DNA from: an uncultured Opitutia bacterium
GTDB taxonomy: Bacteria; Verrucomicrobiota; Verrucomicrobiia; Opitutales; UBA953
Length of the DNA stretch: 13,088 nt
NCBI GenBank assembly: GCA_903910245.1
Contig: CAIVYX010000371.1
Coordinates: 1 to 13,088 of the forward strand
Direction of reading: 5' to 3'
Shown here: in pieces, positions 1-7,819 of the stretch
Layout of the letters: every line of letters begins with the position of its first letter
How positions within the stretch are numbered: the first letter of the stretch is position 1
Program-made: the position numbers and the translations under genes
The notes under the pieces: generated by a model
Database searches by the model: none
What the model saw: the letters and a program-made list of their open reading frames with translations, nothing else
Told to the model about the DNA's origin: nothing

Positions 1-22
1 AGCACCAAACCGCTTAATACCG

Positions 23-46
23 CATCGTCGGCTTTACATCCCGATG
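23..46 (+). other. Weak imperfect hairpin in the leader
   Basis: CATCG (23-27) pairs with CGATG (42-46). GG (30-31) pairs with CC (40-41) after a two-base bulge, and the loop is CTTTACAT. No T-run follows, so it is not a good intrinsic terminator. It could be the end of an upstream transcript, an operator, or chance. The rest of 1-101 shows no convincing gene. One frame stays open from the window edge to a TAG at 62-64 and could be the tail of an upstream gene, but 20 codons are too few to judge. Confidence 0.2.
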
Positions 47-59
47 ACAGCCAACACCG

Positions 60-92
60 TTTAGGAACCAAGGGCACCCCGCCCTGTCCTAT
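60..92 (+). promoter_or_regulatory. Possible promoter of the first operon (weak)
   Basis: A TTTAGG block (60-65) and a TGTCCTAT block (85-92) lie where -35 and -10 elements would give a very short leader before the ATG at 102. Each matches the sigma-70 consensus poorly, and the 19-base spacing to TGTCCT is long. It is listed mainly because CGTTTAG (58-64) sits 44 bases upstream of this start and recurs 43 bases upstream of the DUF1080 gene start. No Shine-Dalgarno sequence precedes the ATG. Confidence 0.2.
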
Positions 93-101
93 CCCTTTCC
101 G

Positions 102-3100
102 ATGTCTTTCCGGTCTCTCTTTGGCCCCCTTATTATCGCCCTCTCGGCCGCCGCTGCCGAGCAGGCCGCCCCGCCTACGGCCGCCCAGTTGGAATTTTTC
201 GAAAAGGAGGTCCGCCCGGTCCTCGCCGATAATTGCTATAAGTGCCACGGACCCAAGAAACAGAAGTCTAGCCTCCGTCTGGATTCCCGCGAACTGATCC
301 TTAAGGGCGGCGAACTCGGGCCGGTCGTTGTGCCCGGCAAACCCGATCTCAGCCGTCTCATTCTTTCCATCAACCACGCCAAAGGAAAAGATGTCTACGC
401 CATGCCGGGCGAAGATGAAAAGCTTCCGCCCAAGGCGATCGCCGCGCTGACCGAATGGGTGAGCCAAGGCTTGCCGTGGCCGACCGAGTCTTCGCCCGTC
501 GCGCATGACCCGAGCAAGCACTGGGCTTTCAAGACCGTCAAGGCTCCTGCTTCGCCGGCCATCACTCCGTCCGATGAAGCCAAGGTCCGCCAACCGCTTG
601 ATCGCTTCGTGCTCGCGAAGCTGAAGTCCGCCGGCCTCGACTTCAATCCCGAGGCGCCACGCGAAGTCATCGTCCGTCGCCTGACGCTCGCCCTCTGGGG
701 CTTCAATCCTTCCGCCGAGGAAATCTCCGCCTACATCAACGACAAGGACCCGCAGGCAACCGAGAAACTGGTCGACCGCCTGCTCGCCGCGCCGGCCTTC
801 GGCGAACGCTGGGCCCGCCACTGGCTCGACGTCGCCCGCTACTCCGACACGAAGGGTTACGTCTTCCTGGAAGAACGTCGCTACCCTTACGCCTACACTT
901 ACCGCGACTGGGTGGTGAATGCCTTCAATCAGGACCTGCCTTACGACCAGTTCCTGCGCCTGCAGCTCGCCGCCGACCAGATCGCCAAAGACCCTGAGAA
1001 TAACCGCGACCTCGCCGCGCTCGGCTTCCTGACGCTCGGTCGTCGCTTCCTCAATAGCACCCCGGACATCATCGACGACCGCATCGACGTGGTCATGCGC
1101 GGCACCCAAGGCATGACGATGGCCTGTGCCCGCTGCCACGACCATAAGTTTGATCCCTTGGCTACGGCCGAATACTATTCGCTCTACGCGATCTTTAATT
1201 CAAGCCAGGAGCCGAAGGAGCTTCCGCCGCTCAAGCCGTTCACGCGCACCAAGGAGACCGAAGAGTTCGAGGCCGAACTCGCGGTCCGCCAGAAGAAGCT
1301 CAACGACTTCATCCAGAGCCGTTACGAACTTTCGTACTCACTGGAGAAGACCGCGGCTTACCTCAATCTCACTCAAGAGGCCTTCAAGGACAGCAAGCTC
1401 GACGCCAATCAGAAGGCCAAGGCTGCGAACCTCTACGCGGCCGTGCTCGGTGGCTGGAAGAACGCTCTAAAGCCGAAACTGACCCCGGCGGATCCCGTAT
1501 GGGGCGCCTGGTTATCGCTCCAAGGCGTGCCGGATGCGGGGTTCCCGAAGCGCTTCGCCGCCCTACTCTCCCAGCCGACCCAGTTCGCCGATCCGCTCTT
1601 ACGCGCCCGCCTGCAGGCCAAGACTCCGACCAAGCTCACCGAACTGACCGCGACCTACGCCGCCCTTCTTTCCGAAGCCCGCAAGGCCGACAACGCCACT
1701 CGCGCTGAATGGAAGCCCTGGCGTGACCTGATCCTCCATCCCACCGGGCCGACAATCATGACGCCGGCCTCGCTGATCACCACCTACAACATCGCCGACC
1801 GGAACACGCGCACCAACCTCGAGATCCAGGTCGCCAGTTTCAAGGCCACCAGCCCGAAGAGCCCGCCTCACGCGATGGTCCTCGTGGACAAACCCACGGC
1901 CGTCAAAGGCGTCGTCTTCGTCCGTGGTAGCGCCTCTCGCCCAGGCAAAGTCGTCCCGCGCCAATTCCCCGCCGTACTCACCGACGGTAAGGTCAAGGAA
2001 TTCACCGAAGGCAGTGGTCGTCTCGACATGGCCAACGCTATCGCCAGCAAGTCGAACCCGCTCACCGCCCGCGTGATGGCCAATCGCATCTGGACCGAAC
2101 TCGTCGGGCGCAGCTTGGTCGAAACCCCGAGCGACTACGGCGTCCGCACCCCTTTACCCAAGAACCCCGAGCTGCTTGAATACCTCGCCTCGACCTTCAT
2201 GAAGGACGAGTGGTCGATGAAGAAGCTCATCCGCTCGATCGTCCTCTCCCGCACTTTCCTGCAAACGGTCGATGTGCGCCCCGAAGGCTTGGCCAAAGAT
2301 CCCGACAATGAGCTGAGCTGGCGCGCCCAACGCCGTCGCCTCGACTTCGAGGCCATGCGCGACAGTATGCTGCGTGTCGCCGGCCGCCTGGATGCCGCCA
2401 AGATCGGTGGCCAGCCGTTCAATCTTGAAGCGAACTTCTCCGAGCCGCGCCGCACACTCTACGGCAGCATTGATCGCCAGAACCTCCCCGCGTTCTTCCG
2501 TACGTTCGACTTCGCCAATCCGGACTATCACGTCCCGAAGCGCAACCAGACCACCACGCCGCAGCAGGCGCTCTGGATGATGAACCATCCGTTCGCGCGC
2601 ACCCAGGCCGAAGCTCTGGTCGCCAAGACCGCCGCCCTGCCCTCGAGCGAAGAAAAGGTAAAGGCTCTCTACCTCTCCGTCCTCGGTCGTTCGCCTAGTA
2701 AGAATGAGGTCGCGCTCGCCCTCGACTATCTCCGCGAAGCCGAGTTGGCGCCCGCCCCAGCGAGCTGGCGCAACGGCTACGGTGGCTGGAATAATTCCAC
2801 CAAGGCGGTCGCCTTTACCGAGATGAAGGTCCAGACGAAGGATCGCATCGCTCCGACCGATAAGATGCCGGACAAAGAGTTCTCGCACGCCTTCCTCACC
2901 GCCAAGGGCGGGCACCCCGGCGATAAGACCGATGCCACCGCGGTGATCCGACGCTGGACGGCCGGTAGCGCCGGCAAGTATCGCATCGAAGGCACGCTCG
3001 CTGTCAGCAGCAAGAGCAGCGACGGCGTCCGCGCCCGCATCATCACCGCCCGCAAAGGCATCCTCGCCGAAGTCGTCACCAAGGGTGCCGCATCTTTGCC

Positions 3101-3338
3101 GGTTAACCTCGCCGAGGTCGAGCTGGCCGCCGGCGAGAGTATCGACTTCATCGCCGATAACTTCATCGGTTCCAATAGCGACGGCTTCTCCTGGTCTCCG
3201 GTGGTCAAAGATGCCAAGACCGGAGAAATCATTACTTCCGCCGCCGGGGAATTCGGCAAGAAGCTGGATCGTCAGTCTGCCCTTTCCACGTTTGCCCAAG
3301 TCCTCCTCACCAGTAACGAATTCATCTTCGCCGACTAA
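102..3338 (+). CDS. Secreted PSCyt1-PSCyt2-PSD1 (DUF1549/DUF1553) cytochrome c protein
   Basis: Predicted exported haem protein of the planctomycete cytochrome family; its biochemical role is unknown in most organisms. A Sec signal covers about residues 1-19 (R4, hydrophobic stretch, Ala-rich cleavage region). PSCyt1 (about 30-130) carries the haem motif CYKCH at 45-49, followed by the family-typical LRLDSRE and VVPGKPDLS. PSCyt2/DUF1549 (about 163-372) has the WLDVARYSDTKGY segment and ends with a second CxxCH, CARCHDHKFDP, at 342-352. PSD1/DUF1553 starts near 639 (GRLDMANAI, NRIW, NPELLEYLA) and runs to about 880. A beta-rich segment (about 888-1050, GGHPG at 936-940) is inserted before the terminal LLTSNEFIFAD. 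In PSCyt2 the usual DLTGLPPTPEE-like stretch is ALWGFNPSAEE (197-207). The ATG at 102 is the start that gives a good signal peptide. The stop overlaps the next gene by one base, so the pair is probably co-translated. Confidence 0.93.
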   Translation: MSFRSLFGPLIIALSAAAAEQAAPPTAAQLEFFEKEVRPVLADNCYKCHGPKKQKSSLRLDSRELILKGGELGPVVVPGKPDLSRLILSINHAKGKDVYAMPGEDEKLPPKAIAALTEWVSQGLPWPTESSPVAHDPSKHWAFKTVKAPASPAITPSDEAKVRQPLDRFVLAKLKSAGLDFNPEAPREVIVRRLTLALWGFNPSAEEISAYINDKDPQATEKLVDRLLAAPAFGERWARHWLDVARYSDTKGYVFLEERRYPYAYTYRDWVVNAFNQDLPYDQFLRLQLAADQIAKDPENNRDLAALGFLTLGRRFLNSTPDIIDDRIDVVMRGTQGMTMACARCHDHKFDPLATAEYYSLYAIFNSSQEPKELPPLKPFTRTKETEEFEAELAVRQKKLNDFIQSRYELSYSLEKTAAYLNLTQEAFKDSKLDANQKAKAANLYAAVLGGWKNALKPKLTPADPVWGAWLSLQGVPDAGFPKRFAALLSQPTQFADPLLRARLQAKTPTKLTELTATYAALLSEARKADNATRAEWKPWRDLILHPTGPTIMTPASLITTYNIADRNTRTNLEIQVASFKATSPKSPPHAMVLVDKPTAVKGVVFVRGSASRPGKVVPRQFPAVLTDGKVKEFTEGSGRLDMANAIASKSNPLTARVMANRIWTELVGRSLVETPSDYGVRTPLPKNPELLEYLASTFMKDEWSMKKLIRSIVLSRTFLQTVDVRPEGLAKDPDNELSWRAQRRRLDFEAMRDSMLRVAGRLDAAKIGGQPFNLEANFSEPRRTLYGSIDRQNLPAFFRTFDFANPDYHVPKRNQTTTPQQALWMMNHPFARTQAEALVAKTAALPSSEEKVKALYLSVLGRSPSKNEVALALDYLREAELAPAPASWRNGYGGWNNSTKAVAFTEMKVQTKDRIAPTDKMPDKEFSHAFLTAKGGHPGDKTDATAVIRRWTAGSAGKYRIEGTLAVSSKSSDGVRARIITARKGILAEVVTKGAASLPVNLAEVELAAGESIDFIADNFIGSNSDGFSWSPVVKDAKTGEIITSAAGEFGKKLDRQSALSTFAQVLLTSNEFIFAD

Positions 3339-4777
3339 TGAACCATTTCGACTCTCTCTCCCTCGGCTCCCGCCGTGAGTTCCTCCGCCGCGTCGGCATG
3401 GGCCTCGGCGGCGTCGCCATGGCTTCGCTCCTTCAACAGGAACTCCGTGGCACTGAGATCAAGGTGGACCCGCTCCGTCCGCTGGCCGCGCGTAAGCCCC
3501 CACTGCCCTGCAAGGCCAAGCGCGTCATCCATATCTTCGCCAACGGCGGCGCATCTCAGGTAGACACCTTCGACCGCAAGGTCGCCCTGGATAAGTACCA
3601 CGGCAAGACGCTGCCCGGCGATTACATCGCTACCGAGCGCAAGACCGGCGCCGCCTTCCGCTCACCCTTCACTTGGAAACGCTACGGTAAGAGTGGCCTC
3701 GAAGTCAGCGAACTCTTCGACAAGACCGCCCAACATGCCGACGACCTCTGCGTCATCCGCTCGATGAAGGCCGACGTGTCCAACCACGAGCCTTCGCTAC
3801 TCCTGATGAACTGCGGCGAAGCCCGCCAGGTCCGCCCCTCGATGGGGTCTTGGGTTACCTATGGTCTCGGCACGGAAAACGAAAACCTGCCCGGCTTCAT
3901 GACACTTTGCCCGGGCGGCTTCCCCATCCAGGAGACGCAGAACTGGCAGTGCGGCTTCCTGCCCGGCGTCTACCAAGGTAACTACGTTGATACCTCTAAG
4001 CGCAGCGTCGAAGAACTGATCGAGAACATCCGTAACTTTGGCCTCTCCCGTCCGGCCCAGCGCCAGCAGCTCGATCTCCTGGCCAAGCTCAACGCCGCCC
4101 ACCAGTCCGTCCGTCCGCAGGACGCCGCCCTCGAGGCACGCGCGCAGTCTTTCGAGATGGCCTACCGCATGCAGCTCGAGGCCACCGACGCTTTCGACAT
4201 CGGCCGCGAATCCGAAAAGACCCGCGAGATGTATGGCGACACGACACTCGGACGCCAGTTTCTCATCGCCCGTCGCCTCGCCGAACGTGGCGTGCGCTTC
4301 ATCCAGCTCTGGCATGGCGCCGGTCAGCCGTGGGACAGCCACGACGACATCGAGAAGAACCATAAGCGTCTCGCGATGGAAGCCGACCAGCCCATTGCGG
4401 CGCTACTCACCGACCTTAAGCGCCTCGGCATGCTCGACGAGACCCTCGTGATTTGGGGCGGCGAATTCGGCCGCACCCCGACCGTCGAACTCCCAACGCC
4501 TGGCTCCAACGCCGGCAAGATCAACGGCCGCGACCACAACAGCCACGGCTTTACGATGTGGATGGCCGGCGGCGGCGTGAAGGCCGGCACGGTCTACGGC
4601 GAGACCGATGAATTCGGCTACAAGTCCGTGAAGGACGTCGTCCACGTGCATGACCTGCATGCGACCATTATGAGGCTCCTCGGCTTCAACCACGAAGAGT
4701 TTACCTTCCGCAGTTCTGGTCGCGACTTCCGTCTCACTGACGTCCACGGCAAGATCGTTCAGTCAATCATCGCCTAA
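3338..4777 (+). CDS. Tat-exported DUF1501 protein (first copy)
   Basis: DUF1501 (PF07394) proteins have an alkaline phosphatase/sulfatase-like fold and almost always sit beside PSCyt1/PSD1 genes in this phylum group; their reaction is not established. The N terminus has a twin-arginine motif SRREFL at 11-16 followed by a Gly/Ala-rich hydrophobic stretch, so export in folded form through Tat is likely. Conserved blocks run in family order: GGASQVDTFDRK (D76 and D79), WDSHDD (332-337), WGGEFGRTP (373-381), GRDHN (397-401), MAGGGVKAG and HVHDLHAT (436-443), ending in the usual GRDFRLTD. The Asp, Glu and His residues in these blocks are candidate metal ligands (inference). At 479 residues it is full length. 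The ATG shares its A with the TAA of the preceding gene (TAATG) and no Shine-Dalgarno is visible, so initiation probably depends on reinitiation. Confidence 0.93.
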   Translation: MNHFDSLSLGSRREFLRRVGMGLGGVAMASLLQQELRGTEIKVDPLRPLAARKPPLPCKAKRVIHIFANGGASQVDTFDRKVALDKYHGKTLPGDYIATERKTGAAFRSPFTWKRYGKSGLEVSELFDKTAQHADDLCVIRSMKADVSNHEPSLLLMNCGEARQVRPSMGSWVTYGLGTENENLPGFMTLCPGGFPIQETQNWQCGFLPGVYQGNYVDTSKRSVEELIENIRNFGLSRPAQRQQLDLLAKLNAAHQSVRPQDAALEARAQSFEMAYRMQLEATDAFDIGRESEKTREMYGDTTLGRQFLIARRLAERGVRFIQLWHGAGQPWDSHDDIEKNHKRLAMEADQPIAALLTDLKRLGMLDETLVIWGGEFGRTPTVELPTPGSNAGKINGRDHNSHGFTMWMAGGGVKAGTVYGETDEFGYKSVKDVVHVHDLHATIMRLLGFNHEEFTFRSSGRDFRLTDVHGKIVQSIIA

Positions 4778-5622
4778 TGCGCCTGCTCGCCCTGCTGCTG
4801 GCCTTCGCCGTCTCGTCAGCCGCGGCGATCGAGACCAAGGTCATCAAGGACGTCCCTTACAAGGACGACGTGATTTCCCAGACGCCTTACGAGCAGGAAC
4901 GCTGCAAACTCGACCTGACCATCCCGGTCGGCGCCAAGGGCTTCGCTACCTACGTTTATTTCTATGGCGGCGGTCTAAAGAAAGGCTCGAAAGACCTAGC
5001 TTCGGAATACTGCACCGAAATCCGCGAAAGCCTCGCCCAAGCTGGCATTGCGGTGGTCACGCCGGACTACCGCCTGAGCCCTAAGGTCAAGTACCCCGCT
5101 TACGTCGATGATGCCGCGGCAGCCTTCGCCTGGACGGTGAAACACATCGCCGAACATGGTGGCGACCCACGCAAGGTCTTCATCGGCGGCCACTCCGCTG
5201 GCGCCACGCTCGCCTTGCTCGTCGGCATGGACCCGAACCGCCTTAAGCCCCACGGCCTCACCCTTGGCTCCGTTGCCGGCATCGCCCAGGTGAGCGCGCA
5301 GGTACTGACCCACTACACGATCCGTGAAGAACGTGGCCAACCACGCTACGCCATCACGAGCGACGAATCCGCGCCCGCCTTCTATATCCGGAAGACCCTG
5401 CCCCCGATCCTCACGATCTACGCGCAGAACGACATGCTCAGCCGCGCGGAAGAGAACCAGTTCTTCGTGACCACCCTCAAGGCCGCCGGTCACGCCGAGA
5501 ACTATTCGCTCCGTGTCGACGACCGCGATCACGGCACGGTCGGTCATAACATCCGCAACCTCGACGACCCGGCCCGCCTCGCGATCCTCAACTTCATCGC
5601 GAAGCAATCCGCCAACCGCTGA
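4777..5622 (+). CDS. Secreted alpha/beta-hydrolase esterase
   Basis: Predicted extracytoplasmic carboxylesterase of the BD-FAE/esterase-lipase group; the substrate is unknown, but an acyl or aryl ester on a glycan is a reasonable guess. A short Sec signal (M1-A17) ends SSAAA before IETK. The catalytic triad reads S140 in GHSAG (138-142), D219 in QNDML and H252 in RDHGT. The oxyanion-hole motif is FYGGG (62-66), with Tyr63 where most relatives have His of HGGG. TPDYRLSPKVKYPAYVDD is the typical segment between oxyanion loop and nucleophile. The start overlaps the DUF1501 stop as TAATG, making this the third gene of a coupled operon. That tie suggests it acts on the same substrate as the cytochrome/DUF1501 pair, though co-transcription alone does not prove it. 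Length, 281 residues, is normal for the family. Confidence 0.88.
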   Translation: MRLLALLLAFAVSSAAAIETKVIKDVPYKDDVISQTPYEQERCKLDLTIPVGAKGFATYVYFYGGGLKKGSKDLASEYCTEIRESLAQAGIAVVTPDYRLSPKVKYPAYVDDAAAAFAWTVKHIAEHGGDPRKVFIGGHSAGATLALLVGMDPNRLKPHGLTLGSVAGIAQVSAQVLTHYTIREERGQPRYAITSDESAPAFYIRKTLPPILTIYAQNDMLSRAEENQFFVTTLKAAGHAENYSLRVDDRDHGTVGHNIRNLDDPARLAILNFIAKQSANR

Positions 5623-5717
5623 CGCCAACCTCCTCCTATCCTCGGGCCCTCCAGCCCTCGAGAGCCATTGGCCCATGTTATCGCCCAACCGCTAACCGCC
5701 CGCCGCAAACCGCTAAC
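5614..5717 (+). repeat. Short AACCGCTRAC repeat
   Basis: AACCGCTAAC occurs twice with a 21-base period (5687-5696 and 5708-5717). A one-mismatch copy, AACCGCTGAC, spans the stop of the esterase gene (5614-5623). A related AACCGCTTAA lies at 8-17, also in non-coding sequence. The copies are too few and too short to call a named repeat family. They could be a binding site for a regulator of the downstream FAD oxidoreductase gene, or chance in a C-rich gap. Confidence 0.35.
5641..5662 (+). terminator. Weak candidate terminator hairpin after the esterase
   Basis: GGGC (5644-5647) pairs with GCCC (5654-5657) around loop CCTCCA. CTC (5641-5643) pairs with GAG (5660-5662) after a two-base bulge. 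No T-run follows, so if it terminates at all it is not a classic intrinsic terminator. It lies in the 112-base gap that probably separates the three-gene operon from the FAD oxidoreductase. Confidence 0.25.
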
Positions 5718-5734
5718 ACCTCCTTCAATTCCCC

Positions 5735-7819
5735 ATGCTCCTCCGCCTTTCCCTCTTCTGCCTCCTCTCCCTGCGCCTCGTCGCCGCGGAGACCTATGAC
5801 GTCGTCATCTATGGCGGCACCTCCGCCGGCGTGATCGCCGCGGTGCAGGCTAAGAAGCTGGGTAAGTCCGTGGTGATCGTCGGACCCGATGTCCACCTCG
5901 GCGGCCTCAGCAGCGGCGGCCTGGGCTACACGGACACGGGCAATAAAGCCGTGATCGGCGGCCTGGCCCGCAACTTCTACCACCGCGTCTGGGTGGAATA
6001 TCAGCAGTCCGCCACCTGGAAGTGGCAGAAGACCGAGGAGTTCGGCAACAAGGGCCAAGGCACGGTGGCCATGGACAAGGACGAGCGGACGATGTGGATC
6101 TTCGAACCGAGCGTGGCCGAGAAGGTCTTCGAGGACTATGTGAAGGAATTCGACCTGCGCGTCCTGCGCGACGAATGGCTCGATCGCGCCAAAGGCGTAC
6201 GCGTCGTCGAGGGACGTATCGCCGAGATCACGATGCTGTCCGGAAAATCCTTCAAGGGGAAGATGTTCATCGACGCCACTTATGAAGGCGACCTACTTGC
6301 CGCCGCGGGCGTAAGCTACCATGTCGGCCGCGAAGCCAATGCCACCTACGGCGAGGAATGGAACGGCAACCAGGTCGGCATCCTCCACCACGGCCATCAC
6401 TTCGGCGCAGTGAAGAAGCCGATCAGCGCCTACAAGATACCCGGCGACCCTTCCTCCGGCCTCCTGCCCCGGATCTCCTCCGACGCCCCCGGCGTTCGCG
6501 GCGAAGGCGATAAGCGCGTCCAGGCCTACTGCTACCGCTGGTGCGCGACCGACCATCCAGACAACCGCATCCCCTTCCCGAAGCCGCCTGGCTACGACGC
6601 TTCCCAGTACGAGTTGCTCGTCCGCGTCCTCGACGCGGGCTGGCGCCAGACGTTCCACAAGTTCGACCTCCTGCCCAACCGCAAGACGGACACCAACAAC
6701 CATGGCCCATTCAGCTTCGATAACATTGGGATGAACTACGACTACCCCGAGGCGTCGTACGAACGCCGGAAAGAAATCCTCGCCGAACATCGCACCTACC
6801 AGCAAGGGCTGCTCTGGTTCCTTGCCAACGACCCGCGCGTGCCGGCCGACGTCCGTGAAGAAGCCAACCGCTGGGGCCTGCCGAAGGACGAATTCAAGGA
6901 CAACGGCCACTGGCCCCACCAGATCTACGTCCGCGAAGCCCGTCGCATGGTCGGGGCGTTCGTGATGACCGAGAACGAACTGACGAAGAAGCAGCCGACG
7001 CCGGACTCGGTCGGCATGGGTTCGTACACGATCGACTCCCATAACGTCCGCCGCTACGTCACGCCAGAGGGTCACGTGCAGAACGAAGGCGACATCGGCG
7101 TGCCGATCTCCCCTTACTCCATCGCCTACGGTTCGCTGGTGCCGAAACGCGGCGAGATCGCCAACCTCTTTGCGCCGGTCGCCTGCAGCGCCACGCACAT
7201 CGCCTACGGTTCGATTCGCATGGAGCCAGTCTTCATGATCCTCGGGCAATCCGCGGCCACTGCCGCCGCGATGGCGATCGAAGGTAATCTGGCCGTACAG
7301 GATGTCCCCTACGCGGCCTTGCGCGCCCGCCTGCTCGCCGATGGCCAGGTGCTCGAGCACGAATCCTCCAAGCTCAAGCCGAAGGGCCATGGCTCGGCCA
7401 AGCCGGCCGCCGCACTCCCGGGCGTGACGGTCGACGACGACGAGGCCACGCTCTCCGGAGAATGGAAGCAGAGCTCCGCCAACGGTGGCTTCGTCGGCGC
7501 AGGCTATCGTCACGACGACAGGGGCGCCAAGGGTGCGATGTCCGCGACGTTCGCCACGAAACTCCCTAAGACCGGCAAGCACGAGGTCTTCCTCACAATT
7601 GTCCCGAACGCCAACCGCGCGACGAACGCCAAGGTGAGCGTCCTCCACGCGGGCGGTCAGACCGAGCGGGTGGTGAATCTCAGCAAGGGCCCAGAGAATC
7701 GACTCGTCTCCTTGGGCATCTACGACTTCTCCGACCGGACGGACGCCCGGGTCATCGTCAGCAACGAGGGCGCCGACGGCTATGTGCTCATCGACGCGGT
7801 AAACTGGCAGGCCCGCTGA
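5735..7819 (+). CDS. Secreted FAD-dependent oxidoreductase (PF12831 type) with golvesin-like C-terminal domain
   Basis: Predicted exported flavoenzyme; substrate and electron acceptor are unknown. A Sec-like signal (1-18, ending LRLVAA) precedes the Rossmann fold DVVIYGGTSAGVIAA, in which GGTSAG (27-32) is the dinucleotide-binding loop. The family signature HLGGLSSGGLG (54-64) follows, then YTDTGNKAVIGG (65-76). At the end of the second strand, where many flavoproteins have an acidic ribose-binding residue, there is G50 followed by P51-D52. Conserved segments typical of the family include YVREARRM and, later, FAPVACSATHIAYGSIRMEP. From about 563 to 694 a separate beta-rich domain (VDDDEATLSGEW, GYRHDD, NEGADGYVLIDAVNW) resembles golvesin/Xly carbohydrate-binding-like domains. 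There is no twin-arginine motif, although it would carry a bulky cofactor. The gene lies 112 bases after the esterase and 62 bases before the next cytochrome gene, so it may be its own unit. Confidence 0.9.
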   Translation: MLLRLSLFCLLSLRLVAAETYDVVIYGGTSAGVIAAVQAKKLGKSVVIVGPDVHLGGLSSGGLGYTDTGNKAVIGGLARNFYHRVWVEYQQSATWKWQKTEEFGNKGQGTVAMDKDERTMWIFEPSVAEKVFEDYVKEFDLRVLRDEWLDRAKGVRVVEGRIAEITMLSGKSFKGKMFIDATYEGDLLAAAGVSYHVGREANATYGEEWNGNQVGILHHGHHFGAVKKPISAYKIPGDPSSGLLPRISSDAPGVRGEGDKRVQAYCYRWCATDHPDNRIPFPKPPGYDASQYELLVRVLDAGWRQTFHKFDLLPNRKTDTNNHGPFSFDNIGMNYDYPEASYERRKEILAEHRTYQQGLLWFLANDPRVPADVREEANRWGLPKDEFKDNGHWPHQIYVREARRMVGAFVMTENELTKKQPTPDSVGMGSYTIDSHNVRRYVTPEGHVQNEGDIGVPISPYSIAYGSLVPKRGEIANLFAPVACSATHIAYGSIRMEPVFMILGQSAATAAAMAIEGNLAVQDVPYAALRARLLADGQVLEHESSKLKPKGHGSAKPAAALPGVTVDDDEATLSGEWKQSSANGGFVGAGYRHDDRGAKGAMSATFATKLPKTGKHEVFLTIVPNANRATNAKVSVLHAGGQTERVVNLSKGPENRLVSLGIYDFSDRTDARVIVSNEGADGYVLIDAVNWQAR

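Noticed and set aside
2..64. Open frame from the window edge as the tail of an upstream gene
   Set aside because: Only 20 codons with no recognisable motif; cannot be told from chance.
2154..3299. Minus-strand open frame of 381 codons inside the first cytochrome gene
   Set aside because: No recognisable domain or signal peptide; fully explained as antisense to conserved PSD1 sequence.
4273..4295. More than 20 bases nearly identical to a stretch near 11980-12000
   Set aside because: Both encode the conserved RRLAERGVR motif of DUF1501, so this is homology between paralogues rather than a mobile repeat.
5741..5764. Cys9 of the flavoenzyme as a lipoprotein attachment site
   Set aside because: The residues before it (S-L-F) do not fit a lipobox, and the signal continues to an ordinary cleavage region.
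6293..7648. Long minus-strand open frame (451 codons) inside the flavoenzyme gene
   Set aside because: It lies wholly opposite a gene with strong family motifs, and its composition (runs of G, V, A, R, D) is that of a high-GC antisense shadow.
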